A stretch of 18,717 nt of DNA from Thermoleophilaceae bacterium (GTDB taxonomy: Bacteria; Actinomycetota; Thermoleophilia; Solirubrobacterales; Thermoleophilaceae): contig JACCSF010000289.1 in NCBI GenBank assembly GCA_013813135.1, positions 1-18,717 of the forward strand, in the 5' to 3' direction. The notes beneath the pieces are model-generated. The model saw only the letters and a list, made by a program, of their open reading frames with translations, did not search any database and was not told where the DNA came from. Positions 1 to 7,298 of this stretch are shown here, piece after piece (within the stretch, counting starts at the first letter, position 1; each line of letters starts with the position of its first letter). Made by a program: the position numbers and the translations under genes.

Positions 1-1
1 C

Positions 2-94
2 CGGCCGTTCGAGTGGACCTTCACCCGCCGTGACCTCGAGCGCGTCCTCGCCCGCATCGCCGATCGCGAACCTCAGCTCCAGCTCGCCGCCTAA
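2..94 (+). pseudogene. C-terminal end of a probable IS630-family transposase (partial at window edge)
   Basis: An open frame enters from the left edge and stops at TAA 92-94, giving 30 residues that begin RPFEWTFTRRDLERVLARIA. The pattern PFEW-(K/T)-FTR-x-DL-x-x-(L/V)LARI is, from memory, the usual C-terminal tail of one branch of IS630-type (DDE) transposases, after the catalytic domain. Only this tail is visible, so completeness and activity of the element cannot be judged. It converges on aspS, whose stop lies 25 bases downstream. No terminal inverted repeat could be defined in that gap. It could instead be the tail of another DDE transposase or an unrelated protein. Confidence 0.5.
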
Positions 95-119
95 CGATCA
101 GAACTTCTGGACGGGTCTA

Positions 120-1877
120 CTAGCTCCCGGGCGGCGCGTCGACCTTGATCCCGAGCTCGCGCAGCTGGCGCTCGTCGACCGGCGAGGGCGCTCCGGTGAG
201 CGGATCCGCGCCGCTGGCGGCCTTGGGGAAGGCGATCGCATCGCGGATCGAGTCGCGGCCGGCCAGCAGCGCCACGATGCGGTCGATGCCGAACGCGATC
301 CCGCCATGCGGCGGCGCGCCATAGGTGAGCGCCTCGAGCAGGAAGCCGAAGCGCTCCTCCGCCTCCTCCGGCTCGATGCCAAGTGCGGAGAAGACCTTCT
401 GCTGAACGTCCGGGCGGTTGATGCGGATCGAGCCGCCGCCCAGCTCCCAGCCGTCGAGCACGACGTCGTAGCCGCGGCTGCGCCAGGTGCCGGGGTCGGC
501 ATCGAGATCGCCGCTGGGCGAGGTGAACGGGTGGTGGAGGGCGTCCCAGCGCCCCTCTCCCTCGCTCCACTCGAACATCGGGAAGTCGACGACCCAGAAG
601 ATGTCGTGGCCGCTGGGCTCGCCCTCCGCTACGTCCGACCGCAGGCCGCCGAGCACCTTGGCAGCGACGTCGGCCCGGTCTGCCGCGAACAGGATGACGT
701 CGCCCTCGCGCGCCTCCACGGCGGCGGTCGCGCGGGCGACTTCGTCGTCGCTGAGGAACTTCGCGATCGGCGAGCGCCAGCCGCCGTCCTCGACGACGGC
801 CCAGGCCAGGCCCTTCGCTCCGAGCGACTTCGCCTTCTCCTCGAGCTTGTCGATGCGGCTGCGCGGGAAGTCGCCGCGCGCGCGCAGAGCGCGGACCACC
901 CCGCCTGCGTCGACCGCGCCGCGGAAGACCTTGAACCCCGATTCGCGAAAGACCTCGGTGAGGTCGTGGATCTCCACGCCAAGCCGCCGGTCGGGGCGAT
1001 CGGAGCCGTAGCGCAGGATCGCCTCGTCGTAGCTGACTTGCTCGAGTGGCAGTTCCACCTCGATGCCGCCCAGGGCGAGCACCCGCTGGAGCAGCGGGTC
1101 GATCAGGTCGAAGACGTCGTCCTCGTCGACGAAGGACATCTCCAGGTCGAGCTGCGTGAACTCCGGCTGGCGATCGGCGCGGAAGTCCTCGTCGCGGAAG
1201 CAGCGCGGGATCTGGAAGTAGCGCTCGATCCCGCCGACCATCAGCAGCTGCTTGAACAGCTGCGGCGACTGCGGAAGCGCGTACCAGGAACCGCGGATCA
1301 GGCGGCTGGGCACGAGAAAGTCGCGCGCGCCCTCCGGGGTCGAACGGGTCAGGATCGGCGTCTCGATCTCGAGGAAGTCGCGCTCGGAGAGATGGTCGCG
1401 GATCGTCTTCACCACGTCGTGGCGCAGGACCATCACGTCGCGCATGCGTTCCCTGCGCAGGTCGAGGTAGCGGTAGCGCAGCCGCAGCTCCTCCCCCACC
1501 GGCTCGTCCTCGTCGATCTGGAACGGCGGCGTCTCGGCGTCGGCGAGCAGGTCGAACCCCGACACCGCCAGCTCCACCTCGCCGGTGGGCAGGTTCGGGT
1601 TGACGGTCCCCTCCTCGCGCCTCACCAGCTCGCCGGTAGCGGAGATCACGTCCTCGGCGCGCAGGCGTCCGGCGGCGGCGTGGGCCTCGGCCGCTTCCTC
1701 GGGACGGAACACCAGCTGCAGCAGCCCGCTGCGGTCGCGCAGGTCGATGAAGATCAGCCCGCCGTGGTCGCGCCGGCGGTGCACCCAACCGGCCACCCGC
1801 GGCTGCTCGCCGATCTGCTCGGCGCGCAGCTCGCCGGCCCAGTGGTCGCGGTACCGGTTAGCGCGCGGCGGCGTCAC
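120..1877 (-). CDS. aspS: aspartate--tRNA ligase, probably non-discriminating type
   Basis: Class II aminoacyl-tRNA synthetase of 585 residues, the normal bacterial length, charging tRNA-Asp in the cytoplasm. It has the N-terminal OB-fold anticodon-binding domain (about 20-115), class II motif 1 near RDFLEIETP (168-175), motif 2 RYFQIPRCFRDED (219-231) followed by the RQPEFTQLD element, a bacterial GAD-type insertion (roughly 285-425), and motif 3 GGIAFGIDRIVALL (525-538). The OB fold reads RRRDHGG, with His38, and REEGTVN, with Gly90. His and Gly at these two places are known from non-discriminating AspRS enzymes that also charge tRNA-Asn for GatCAB amidation, whereas E. coli has Leu and Lys. 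The GTG start overlaps the hisS stop (GTGA at 1877-1874), so the two are translationally coupled. It is last in its operon. Confidence 0.97.
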   Translation of the reverse strand: MTPPRANRYRDHWAGELRAEQIGEQPRVAGWVHRRRDHGGLIFIDLRDRSGLLQLVFRPEEAAEAHAAAGRLRAEDVISATGELVRREEGTVNPNLPTGEVELAVSGFDLLADAETPPFQIDEDEPVGEELRLRYRYLDLRRERMRDVMVLRHDVVKTIRDHLSERDFLEIETPILTRSTPEGARDFLVPSRLIRGSWYALPQSPQLFKQLLMVGGIERYFQIPRCFRDEDFRADRQPEFTQLDLEMSFVDEDDVFDLIDPLLQRVLALGGIEVELPLEQVSYDEAILRYGSDRPDRRLGVEIHDLTEVFRESGFKVFRGAVDAGGVVRALRARGDFPRSRIDKLEEKAKSLGAKGLAWAVVEDGGWRSPIAKFLSDDEVARATAAVEAREGDVILFAADRADVAAKVLGGLRSDVAEGEPSGHDIFWVVDFPMFEWSEGEGRWDALHHPFTSPSGDLDADPGTWRSRGYDVVLDGWELGGGSIRINRPDVQQKVFSALGIEPEEAEERFGFLLEALTYGAPPHGGIAFGIDRIVALLAGRDSIRDAIAFPKAASGADPLTGAPSPVDERQLRELGIKVDAPPGS

Positions 1878-3118
1878 CTGTCCAGCACCTCGCCCACCTT
1901 GTCGACCGTCTCCTCGAAGCCCTCCGCCCCACTCTGCTGGCCGCTGTCCATGTCCTTGACCTCGATGCCGTCGCCGAAGATCACGGTCACGCGCGCGCCG
2001 ATCCGATCGGCCTGCTTGAGCTGCCCCTTCATCGAACGCCCGGCCTGCTCGACCTCTACCCGGATGCCGTCATCCCGCAGCCGGCGCGCGAGCGCGAAGG
2101 CGTCCCCGATCTGCCCCGGCTTGGCAAGCGCGATGTAGACGCGGGCGTCGGGCGCCGGCTCGTCGTTGGGCGCGGCCAGCAGCATCCGCTCCACGCCGGC
2201 CGCCCAGCCCACCCCGGGCGTCGGGGGACCGCCCAGCTCCTCGACCAGGCGGTCGTAACGGCCGCCGCCGCCGAGCGCCGCCTGCGCTCCGAGCCGCTCG
2301 CTCTCGAACTCGAACACGGTCCGGGTGTAGTAGTCGAGCCCGCGCACGAGCGTCGGATCGACCGCGTAGGTGGCGCCCGCTGCTTCGAGCAACCCCAGCA
2401 CGGCGTCGAGATGCTGCCTGTCCTCTGCGCTGAGGCGGTCGAGCAGCTTCGGGGCCTCGGCGACCACCCTCTGCGTCCCCTCGTGGTCGGCGTCGAACGC
2501 GCGCAGCGGGTTCTGGTCGATGCGCGCCCGCACCTCGTCCGACAGCTCCCGTTCGTGCTCGCGCAGGTAGGCGGTCAGCTCCTCCAGGTAGGCGGCGCGC
2601 GTCGCCGGCGTGCCGAGGCTCGCCACACGCAGCCGCGCCGGCCCGGCCCCGGCACGATCGATGATCTCGCGCAGCAACAGGATCAGCTCGGCATCGAGGC
2701 TCGGATCGTCTGAGCCGATCGCCTCGGCGCCGAACTGCGTGAACTGGCGGAAGCGCCCCGCCTGGGGCGCCTCGTGGCGAAAGAACGGGCCCCAGTACCA
2801 GAGCTTCACCGGCTGAGCGAGCTTGTGCATGCCGTGCTCCACGTAGGCGCGGCAGACGCCGGCCGTGCCCTCCGGACGTAGCGTCAACGACCGCCCGGCC
2901 TTGTCCTCGAAAGTGAACATCTCCTTCTGCACGATGTCGGTGGACTCCCCCACCCCGCGGGCGAACAGATCGGTGTCCTCGAACACGGGCGTCTCGAACG
3001 GCTCGTACCCGGCGCGACCGAGCACCTCCGCGACGATGCCCATCAGCCGCAGCCGGCGGCGGGCGTCGCCGGGCTGGACGTCGAACGTGCCCCGGGGGGC
3101 CTGAAGCCCCCTGCTCAC
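1874..3118 (-). CDS. hisS: histidine--tRNA ligase
   Basis: Class II synthetase of 414 residues that attaches histidine to tRNA-His. It opens with LQAPRGTFDV, the family's N-terminal signature, and carries the TLRPEGTAG block, motif 2 in FFRHEAPQAGRFRQFTQFG, the histidine-binding segment LVRGLDYYTRTVFEFE, and a C-terminal anticodon-binding domain (about 325-410, from VYIALAKPGQ). The GTG start at 3118-3116 overlaps the TGA of the upstream hydrolase gene (GTGA), and its own stop overlaps the aspS GTG, so three genes form one coupled transcription unit. hisS-aspS adjacency is common in bacteria. No frameshift or missing motif is visible. Confidence 0.97.
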   Translation of the reverse strand: MSRGLQAPRGTFDVQPGDARRRLRLMGIVAEVLGRAGYEPFETPVFEDTDLFARGVGESTDIVQKEMFTFEDKAGRSLTLRPEGTAGVCRAYVEHGMHKLAQPVKLWYWGPFFRHEAPQAGRFRQFTQFGAEAIGSDDPSLDAELILLLREIIDRAGAGPARLRVASLGTPATRAAYLEELTAYLREHERELSDEVRARIDQNPLRAFDADHEGTQRVVAEAPKLLDRLSAEDRQHLDAVLGLLEAAGATYAVDPTLVRGLDYYTRTVFEFESERLGAQAALGGGGRYDRLVEELGGPPTPGVGWAAGVERMLLAAPNDEPAPDARVYIALAKPGQIGDAFALARRLRDDGIRVEVEQAGRSMKGQLKQADRIGARVTVIFGDGIEVKDMDSGQQSGAEGFEETVDKVGEVLDR

Positions 3119-3753
3119 CGCGCCAGCTCGGCGAGGAACGGATTGCTCGCGCGCTCGGCGCCGAGGCTCGTGATGCCCCCGTGCCCGGGGTACACGGCGG
3201 TCTCGGCCGGCAGGGTGTCCACCAGCTTGCGGATAGACTCGAGCAACGTGCCCCAGTCGCCTCCCGGCAGGTCGGTGCGGCCGACGGAGCCCTGGAACAG
3301 CACGTCGCCGGAGAACGCCGCCTGCTCGTCGGGGATCGAGAAGGTGACGTGCCCGGGGCTGTGACCTGGCGTGAAGACGACATCGATCTCAAAACCCGCC
3401 AGCTCGAGCTTTTCGCCCCCCTCGAGGGTGTGCTCGGCGTCGTAGGACTCGAAGGGGCCGAAGCCGGGCCATGGGACGAACGAGTTGATGTCGTCCAGGA
3501 CGAACTTCTCGATCTCCGGAACCCAGACCTCGGCGCCCGTCGCCCTGGCCACCGGCGCCACGGCGCCAACGTGGTCGAAGTGCGTGTGGGTCAGCAGGAT
3601 CCCGTCGAGCTCCACGCCCAGCTCGTCGAGCGCGCTGAGCAGCGTGTCGGCCTCGTCGCCGGGGTCGACGATCAGCGCACGGTCGGACCCGTCGCGCCGG
3701 AAGATGTAGGTGTTCTCGGCCACGGGGCCGACCGTGAACATCCGCACGTCCAT
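3115..3753 (-). CDS. MBL-fold metallo-hydrolase, glyoxalase II-like
   Basis: A 212-residue metallo-beta-lactamase-fold protein. The binuclear metal site is complete: THTHFDH (His56, His58, Asp60, His61), His131 and His135 in GHSPGH, Asp150 in FSGDVLF, and His191 in YPGHG. The size and spacing fit the short glyoxalase II-like group, which hydrolyses thioesters such as S-lactoylglutathione analogues. Actinobacteria generally use other thiols, so the real substrate is unknown. It starts at ATG 3753-3751, two bases after the upstream membrane-protein gene, and its stop overlaps the hisS GTG. Proteins of this type commonly precede hisS in actinobacteria. The enzyme fold is certain; the substrate is not. 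Confidence 0.88.
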   Translation of the reverse strand: MDVRMFTVGPVAENTYIFRRDGSDRALIVDPGDEADTLLSALDELGVELDGILLTHTHFDHVGAVAPVARATGAEVWVPEIEKFVLDDINSFVPWPGFGPFESYDAEHTLEGGEKLELAGFEIDVVFTPGHSPGHVTFSIPDEQAAFSGDVLFQGSVGRTDLPGGDWGTLLESIRKLVDTLPAETAVYPGHGGITSLGAERASNPFLAELAR

Positions 3754-3755
3754 TG

Positions 3756-4103
3756 TCAGCGGGCCTGCCTCCGGCGCTGGCGGAAGCGGTAGATCAACGT
3801 GTCCGTGGCGTAGCCGAGCGGGATGTAGAGCAGGAACATGAACGCGGCCAGGATCGCGCCCTGGGCGACGTCGCGCTTGAAGAACACCACCACGAGCACG
3901 CCGAAGACGGCGGCCGCCATCGCCGCACGCTGCATGGCGCCGCGCCAGGTCGGCGGCTTGTCGAGCCGCTCCGTACGCCGCCGGCGCGAGATCTGCTTGG
4001 CCTCCTCGCGCGTGCGCGGACGCCCCGTCCTACCCGAACGCTCGATCGTGCCGGCGGGGGTGCCGCGGTGCTTGCTCTTACGCTTGCGCTTCGTTTGAGC
4101 CAT
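3756..4103 (-). CDS. small basic membrane protein, function unknown
   Basis: A 115-residue protein with a strongly basic N-terminal half (KRKRKSKHRG and RRRRTERL) followed by two hydrophobic segments, about 61-76 (AAVFGVLVVVFF) and 82-99 (AILAAFMFLLYIPLGYA), and a basic tail ending RFRQRRRQAR. The predicted topology is two membrane helices with both ends in the cytoplasm. It is separated from the next gene by 2 bases and from the formiminotransferase gene by 38 bases, so it is probably part of the same operon. I recognise no named family. Small proteins of this layout precede MBL/hisS genes in related actinobacteria, but no function can be assigned from sequence alone. Confidence 0.75.
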   Translation of the reverse strand: MAQTKRKRKSKHRGTPAGTIERSGRTGRPRTREEAKQISRRRRTERLDKPPTWRGAMQRAAMAAAVFGVLVVVFFKRDVAQGAILAAFMFLLYIPLGYATDTLIYRFRQRRRQAR

Positions 4104-4141
4104 CGGTCCGGAGCCTACTCGCGCGGCGCCCGGCTTGGTGG

Positions 4142-5026
4142 CTAGTAGAGCGCCGCGAGTGCCTCTTCGAGGATGTGGCGCTCGGGACTGAAGCCGTGCA
4201 GCGGCACGTCGTCGGGGAAGCCGTCGAAGGCGGCGCGAGGCGCCAGCCCGATCAGCTCCGCCTCGACCACGGGCGCCCGGGCCCTCACGCGCTCCACGAT
4301 CTCCGCCAGCGGCACCGCCAGGTGGTCGTGGACATTGGTCGATACCTGCGCGCGGCCGCGCCCTGCCAGGTAGACCCCGAGCGCCCGCACGCCGGGCAGG
4401 CCCCCGTCAGCCTCGCGCAGCTCGGCCGCGATCGACTTGGCGAGCTCGACGTCGTCGGTTGCGAGGTCGACGTTGAAGGCGACCAGCGGCCTGCGCGCCG
4501 TGGCCAGCACCGCGCCGGCCGTAGGGTGGGCGCGACGCGGGCCGTAGTCGGGAGTCAGCTCCCCGGACTCCATGCGCTGCGCCAGCCCGCTCGGGCCCCC
4601 GCGCCGCAGCCAGGCCCGCTCGGTGTGCGGCGGCTTGGTGGCAAGGTCGCCGTAGAGGAAAACTGGCAGCTCGGCGTCCTCGCCGACCAGGGCGGCGGCC
4701 GTGAGCGCCTCGGCCCCGGCCGCCCCGCGGCGCTCGCCGTCGAGCCAGACGACCGGCATCACGTCCAGGGCGCCCACGTGCGGATGCACGCCGTCGTGGG
4801 AGCGCAGGTCGATGTTCTCCACCGCCGCCTTGGCGAGGCCGACCAGCCCCGCGGCCAGCTCGCCCTGACGCCCGGCCAAAGTGAAAACAGCCCGGTTGTG
4901 ATCGGGGTCGACGTGCACGTCGAGCACGAGCGCCGGCCCGACCGAGCCCTCGAGGCGCTCGAGCACATCGCGGTCGCGCCCCTCGCTTACGTTCGGGACG
5001 GCAATCAGGAGCGGAGTCCGGGCCAC
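4142..5026 (-). CDS. ftcD: glutamate formiminotransferase (FtcD N-terminal-type, stand-alone)
   Basis: A 294-residue protein that opens LLIAVPNVSEGRD, the hallmark of formiminotransferases, followed by the conserved HDGVHPHVGALDVMPVVWL block and the NVDLATDD segment near the middle. The family moves a formimino (or formyl) group between N-formiminoglutamate and tetrahydrofolate, linking histidine breakdown to one-carbon metabolism. Its length covers only the transferase half. The cyclodeaminase half of the bifunctional animal enzyme is absent, as in many bacteria. No other hut gene is in the window. The GTG start at 5026 follows a possible -10 (TAGCCT, minus strand) by 6 bases, suggesting a leaderless message. 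It is probably first in the operon running to aspS. Confidence 0.85.
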   Translation of the reverse strand: MARTPLLIAVPNVSEGRDRDVLERLEGSVGPALVLDVHVDPDHNRAVFTLAGRQGELAAGLVGLAKAAVENIDLRSHDGVHPHVGALDVMPVVWLDGERRGAAGAEALTAAALVGEDAELPVFLYGDLATKPPHTERAWLRRGGPSGLAQRMESGELTPDYGPRRAHPTAGAVLATARRPLVAFNVDLATDDVELAKSIAAELREADGGLPGVRALGVYLAGRGRAQVSTNVHDHLAVPLAEIVERVRARAPVVEAELIGLAPRAAFDGFPDDVPLHGFSPERHILEEALAALY

Positions 5027-5032
5027 CCCCTA

Positions 5033-5042
5033 AGGCTAGACT
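5033..5042. promoter_or_regulatory. overlapping divergent -10 elements for ftcD (-) and tRNA-Met (+)
   Basis: The 32-base gap between the formiminotransferase start and the tRNA holds two TAnnnT boxes on opposite strands. TAGCCT (minus, 5038-5033) ends 6 bases before the GTG at 5026. TAGACT (plus, 5037-5042) lies 16 bases before the tRNA. They share two base pairs, so transcription in the two directions may be mutually exclusive. No good -35 is visible for either. Weak, pattern-based evidence. Confidence 0.35.
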
Positions 5043-5058
5043 CGATTGCTCGCTGCGC

Positions 5059-5131
5059 GGCTCCGTAGCTCAGCGGTTAGAGCGCACGACTCATAATCGT
5101 GAGGTCCCTGGTTCGAATCCAGGCGGAGCTA
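5059..5131 (+). tRNA. tRNA-Met (anticodon CAT), elongator type
   Basis: A full cloverleaf of 73 nt including the discriminator A. The acceptor stem is GGCTCCG/CGGAGCT (7 pairs, the first a G-U), the D arm GCTC/GAGC, the anticodon stem CACGA/TCGTG with loop CTCATAA (anticodon CAT), and the T arm CCTGG-TTCGAAT-CCAGG. CCA is not encoded. The anticodon stem lacks the three G-C pairs, and the acceptor lacks the C1xA72 mismatch, of initiator tRNA, so this is elongator Met. A lysidine-modified tRNA-Ile2 is the main alternative. Its 3' end adjoins an integrase remnant, consistent with use as an attachment site. Confidence 0.93.
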
Positions 5132-5142
5132 TCGCCCCCGGG

Positions 5143-5165
5143 CCCGCTCCTAGAGCGGGTTCTTG
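5143..5165. terminator. hairpin terminator between tRNA-Met and the integrase remnant
   Basis: CCCGCTC (5143-5149), loop CTA, GAGCGGG (5153-5159) form a perfect 7-bp stem followed by TTCTTG. It lies 12 bases past the tRNA and 5 bases beyond the integrase stop codon read from the other strand, so it can serve both converging transcripts. The T tract is short. Confidence 0.55.
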
Positions 5166-5169
5166 CGTC

Positions 5170-6486
5170 CTAGACGGCCTCGCGTCCCTCGTCGTCCGCG
5201 GGTCCGTCCTCCGCCCTATTGCCCGACTCGTGTCCGTTTGCGCCCTCCCAGAGCGACCGGATCGCCTCGCGCTCCTCGTCCACCGTCTCCATCGCCCGCG
5301 CGTAGATCGAGAGCGTGAAGCCCGCGTTGGCGTGCCCCATCTGGCGCATCACCTGCGCCGGGTCCTCGCGGAGCGCGACGAGGATCGAGGCGAACGTCCG
5401 CCGGAGCGAGTGCGGCGTGAGCCCGTCCGGGATCGGCTCGACCCGGCTTTGACGAGCCTCTTGTTGGCTCGCGTCACCGCCGGGGCGAGGATGCGGTTCC
5501 GGACGTTCGACTCGGAGAACCTGCCGCCGCGGGCCGTCGCGAAGACGCGGTCCTCACCGCCCGACGAGCGCCGGGCCTTGAGCGCGACCAGCTCGTCGCG
5601 GAGCGCCGGGGCGAGTCGGACGGTCCGGAGCGCGTTCTCGGTCTTCGTCCCGCGGACACGGATGGCCCCGTTCGGGCCCACCGGCCGCCCCTTGACCGGG
5701 AGCGCGACGACGTTCCCACCGTCCTCGGTGCCGAGGTCGACGTCCTTCCAGCGGAGGTCGAGCGCCTCCCCGATCCGGAGCCCGGCGAACGTGAGGGTCG
5801 CCAGGAGCGCACGCCGGTAGGGCTTCGTCCGGCCGCCCTCGTCGAGGTCGCCCGCGGCGTCGAGGAGCGCCGCGATCTGCTCCGCCCGGTCGAGGTAGGT
5901 CCGGCGCGGCTTCCCGGCCTTGAGGCGGCGCCTGCGCCCCTCCGCCGGGTTCGAGGCGGCGTGGCCGTACTCGACGGCCTGCTCCATGATCGCCGCGACT
6001 GTGGCGATCATCTTGTTGATGCTCGCCGGTGAGAGCCGCCCCTCCTGCACCTTCGAGCGGCGGAAACGGTCGATGTCCTCGATCGTGATCTCGTCGAGCC
6101 GGAAGCTCGCGAAGTACGGGAGCACGTGCTCCTTGAGCCGCCAGTCGCGCAGGTCGCTGATCGACCGCTTGCTCAGCCCCTCGCCGTTGCGGCCGCCCTC
6201 CCTCAACGACCGCGGCGAACCACTTGGACGCGAACTCGTGGAACGTCGGCACCTCGCGCGGCTCGGCCTCCGGCGCGCGCTCCTCCGGCGGGGTCCAGAG
6301 GTCGCGCCGGACGTCGGCCATGAGGTCGGCCATCGCCGCCTCCGCCTGCTTCCGCTTCATCCCGTCCGCGGTCGACCCGAGCTTGACGAAGCGGCGCTTC
6401 CCGCGATAGCGGAACCTCACCCCGAACCCCGTCGTCCCGGCCTTCGTCGTCCAGCAGTAGAACTGCCCCGTCGCTTGTCTGGCCAT
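5170..6486 (-). pseudogene. int: tyrosine recombinase / site-specific integrase, two frameshifts
   Basis: Reading across two frame changes gives a complete phage/ICE-type integrase of about 438 residues. It starts at ATG 6486 after a strong AAGGAGGG ribosome-binding site. The arm-binding domain (GFGVRFRYRGKRRFVKLG) and the start of the core-binding domain (TFHEFASKWFAAVV) are in one frame. Near 6190-6206 the frame shifts into LSKRSISDLRDWRLKEHV and on through the catalytic domain, with Arg in TFAGLRIGEALDLRW and a beta-hairpin Lys region. Near 5435-5455 it shifts again to reach HSLRRTF, then MGHANAGFTLSIYARAM with the HxxR, His and Tyr of the active site. All catalytic residues survive. Only single-base indels break it, so it is either a young pseudogene or a sequencing artefact. 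It converges on the tRNA, as expected for a tRNA-integrated element. Confidence 0.85.
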
Positions 6487-6620
6487 TAGGCCCTCCTTCG
6501 GTCGAGGCTCCGAGGAGAGCGTCCGCGGCCAGCCGGGGGACATAACCTCGATCACTTTGTCGAGCAGCCCACCGCCAGTCACGGGTGAGCGAAAATCACT
6601 CGGAGCGGTGACTCAATGCG

Positions 6621-7298
6621 TCAGCGTGGCGCCGGGTTGCCTGTGGCGGCAGGCCGGTTCAAGCCGGTCTCATAGGCGAAGATCACGATCTGGATTCGAT
6701 CGCGGAGCCCGAGCTTCATCAGGATTCGTTTGACGTGGCTCCTGATCGTCGAGTCCTCCACGACGAGCGCGGTAGCGATCTCCCGGTTTGAGAGACCGCG
6801 GGCGACGAGCGCAAGGACTTCCCGTTCGCGCGGGGTTAGCTCGTCGAGCGCGCCCTGATCTTTGAGGTCTGGATGGGGATGTTGGACCATGCGATCGATC
6901 ACGCGGCGGGTGACGGAGGGCGAGAGCAGGGAGTCACCGGCGGCGATGGTGTGGACGGCGGCGATCAGCTCCTCGGGTCTGGTTCGTTTGACCAGGAAGC
7001 CCGAAGCGCCGGCTCGCAGCGCCCCGAAGACGTGGTCGTCTTGTTCGAAGGTCGTCAGGATCAGCACCCTCACGCGGGGCGCCGTGCGGGTCAGCTCGTG
7101 GGTGGCGGCGATCCCGTCGAGGTCGGGCATACGGACGTCCATGAGCACCACGTCAGGGTCGAGCCGGCCGGCTCGCTGGACGGCTTCGCGGCCGGTCGAT
7201 GCCTCACCGACGATCTCGATCGACGGATCGCCCGACAGGAGCTCAACCAGCCCCGCCCTCATCAGGTCGTCGTCGTCGGCGATCAGCACCCGGGTCAC
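6621..7298 (-). CDS. NarL/FixJ-family response regulator
   Basis: A 225-residue two-component response regulator. The receiver domain spans about 1-120, with the acidic cluster DDDD at 8-11, the phospho-acceptor Asp54 in VVLMDVRMPDLDG, switch residues TT at 82-83 and Lys104. A LuxR-type helix-turn-helix follows (about 153-215; LTPREREVLALVARGLSNREIA and TIRSHVKRIL). The GTG start overlaps the kinase stop (GTGA at 7298-7295), so kinase and regulator are coupled. Its likely targets are its own promoter and the divergent ABC export operon, as is usual for this arrangement, with the palindrome at 8572-8589 a candidate binding site. The stimulus is unknown. Confidence 0.92.
   Translation of the reverse strand: MTRVLIADDDDLMRAGLVELLSGDPSIEIVGEASTGREAVQRAGRLDPDVVLMDVRMPDLDGIAATHELTRTAPRVRVLILTTFEQDDHVFGALRAGASGFLVKRTRPEELIAAVHTIAAGDSLLSPSVTRRVIDRMVQHPHPDLKDQGALDELTPREREVLALVARGLSNREIATALVVEDSTIRSHVKRILMKLGLRDRIQIVIFAYETGLNRPAATGNPAPR

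Noticed and set aside
30..2138. A 702-codon plus-strand open frame opposite aspS and hisS
   Set aside because: It is the antisense shadow of two clear synthetase genes in high-GC DNA; no domain, signal or sensible composition is seen.
6487..6620. A possible excisionase gene upstream of the integrase
   Set aside because: The 134-base gap to the response regulator has no open frame of suitable size or composition.
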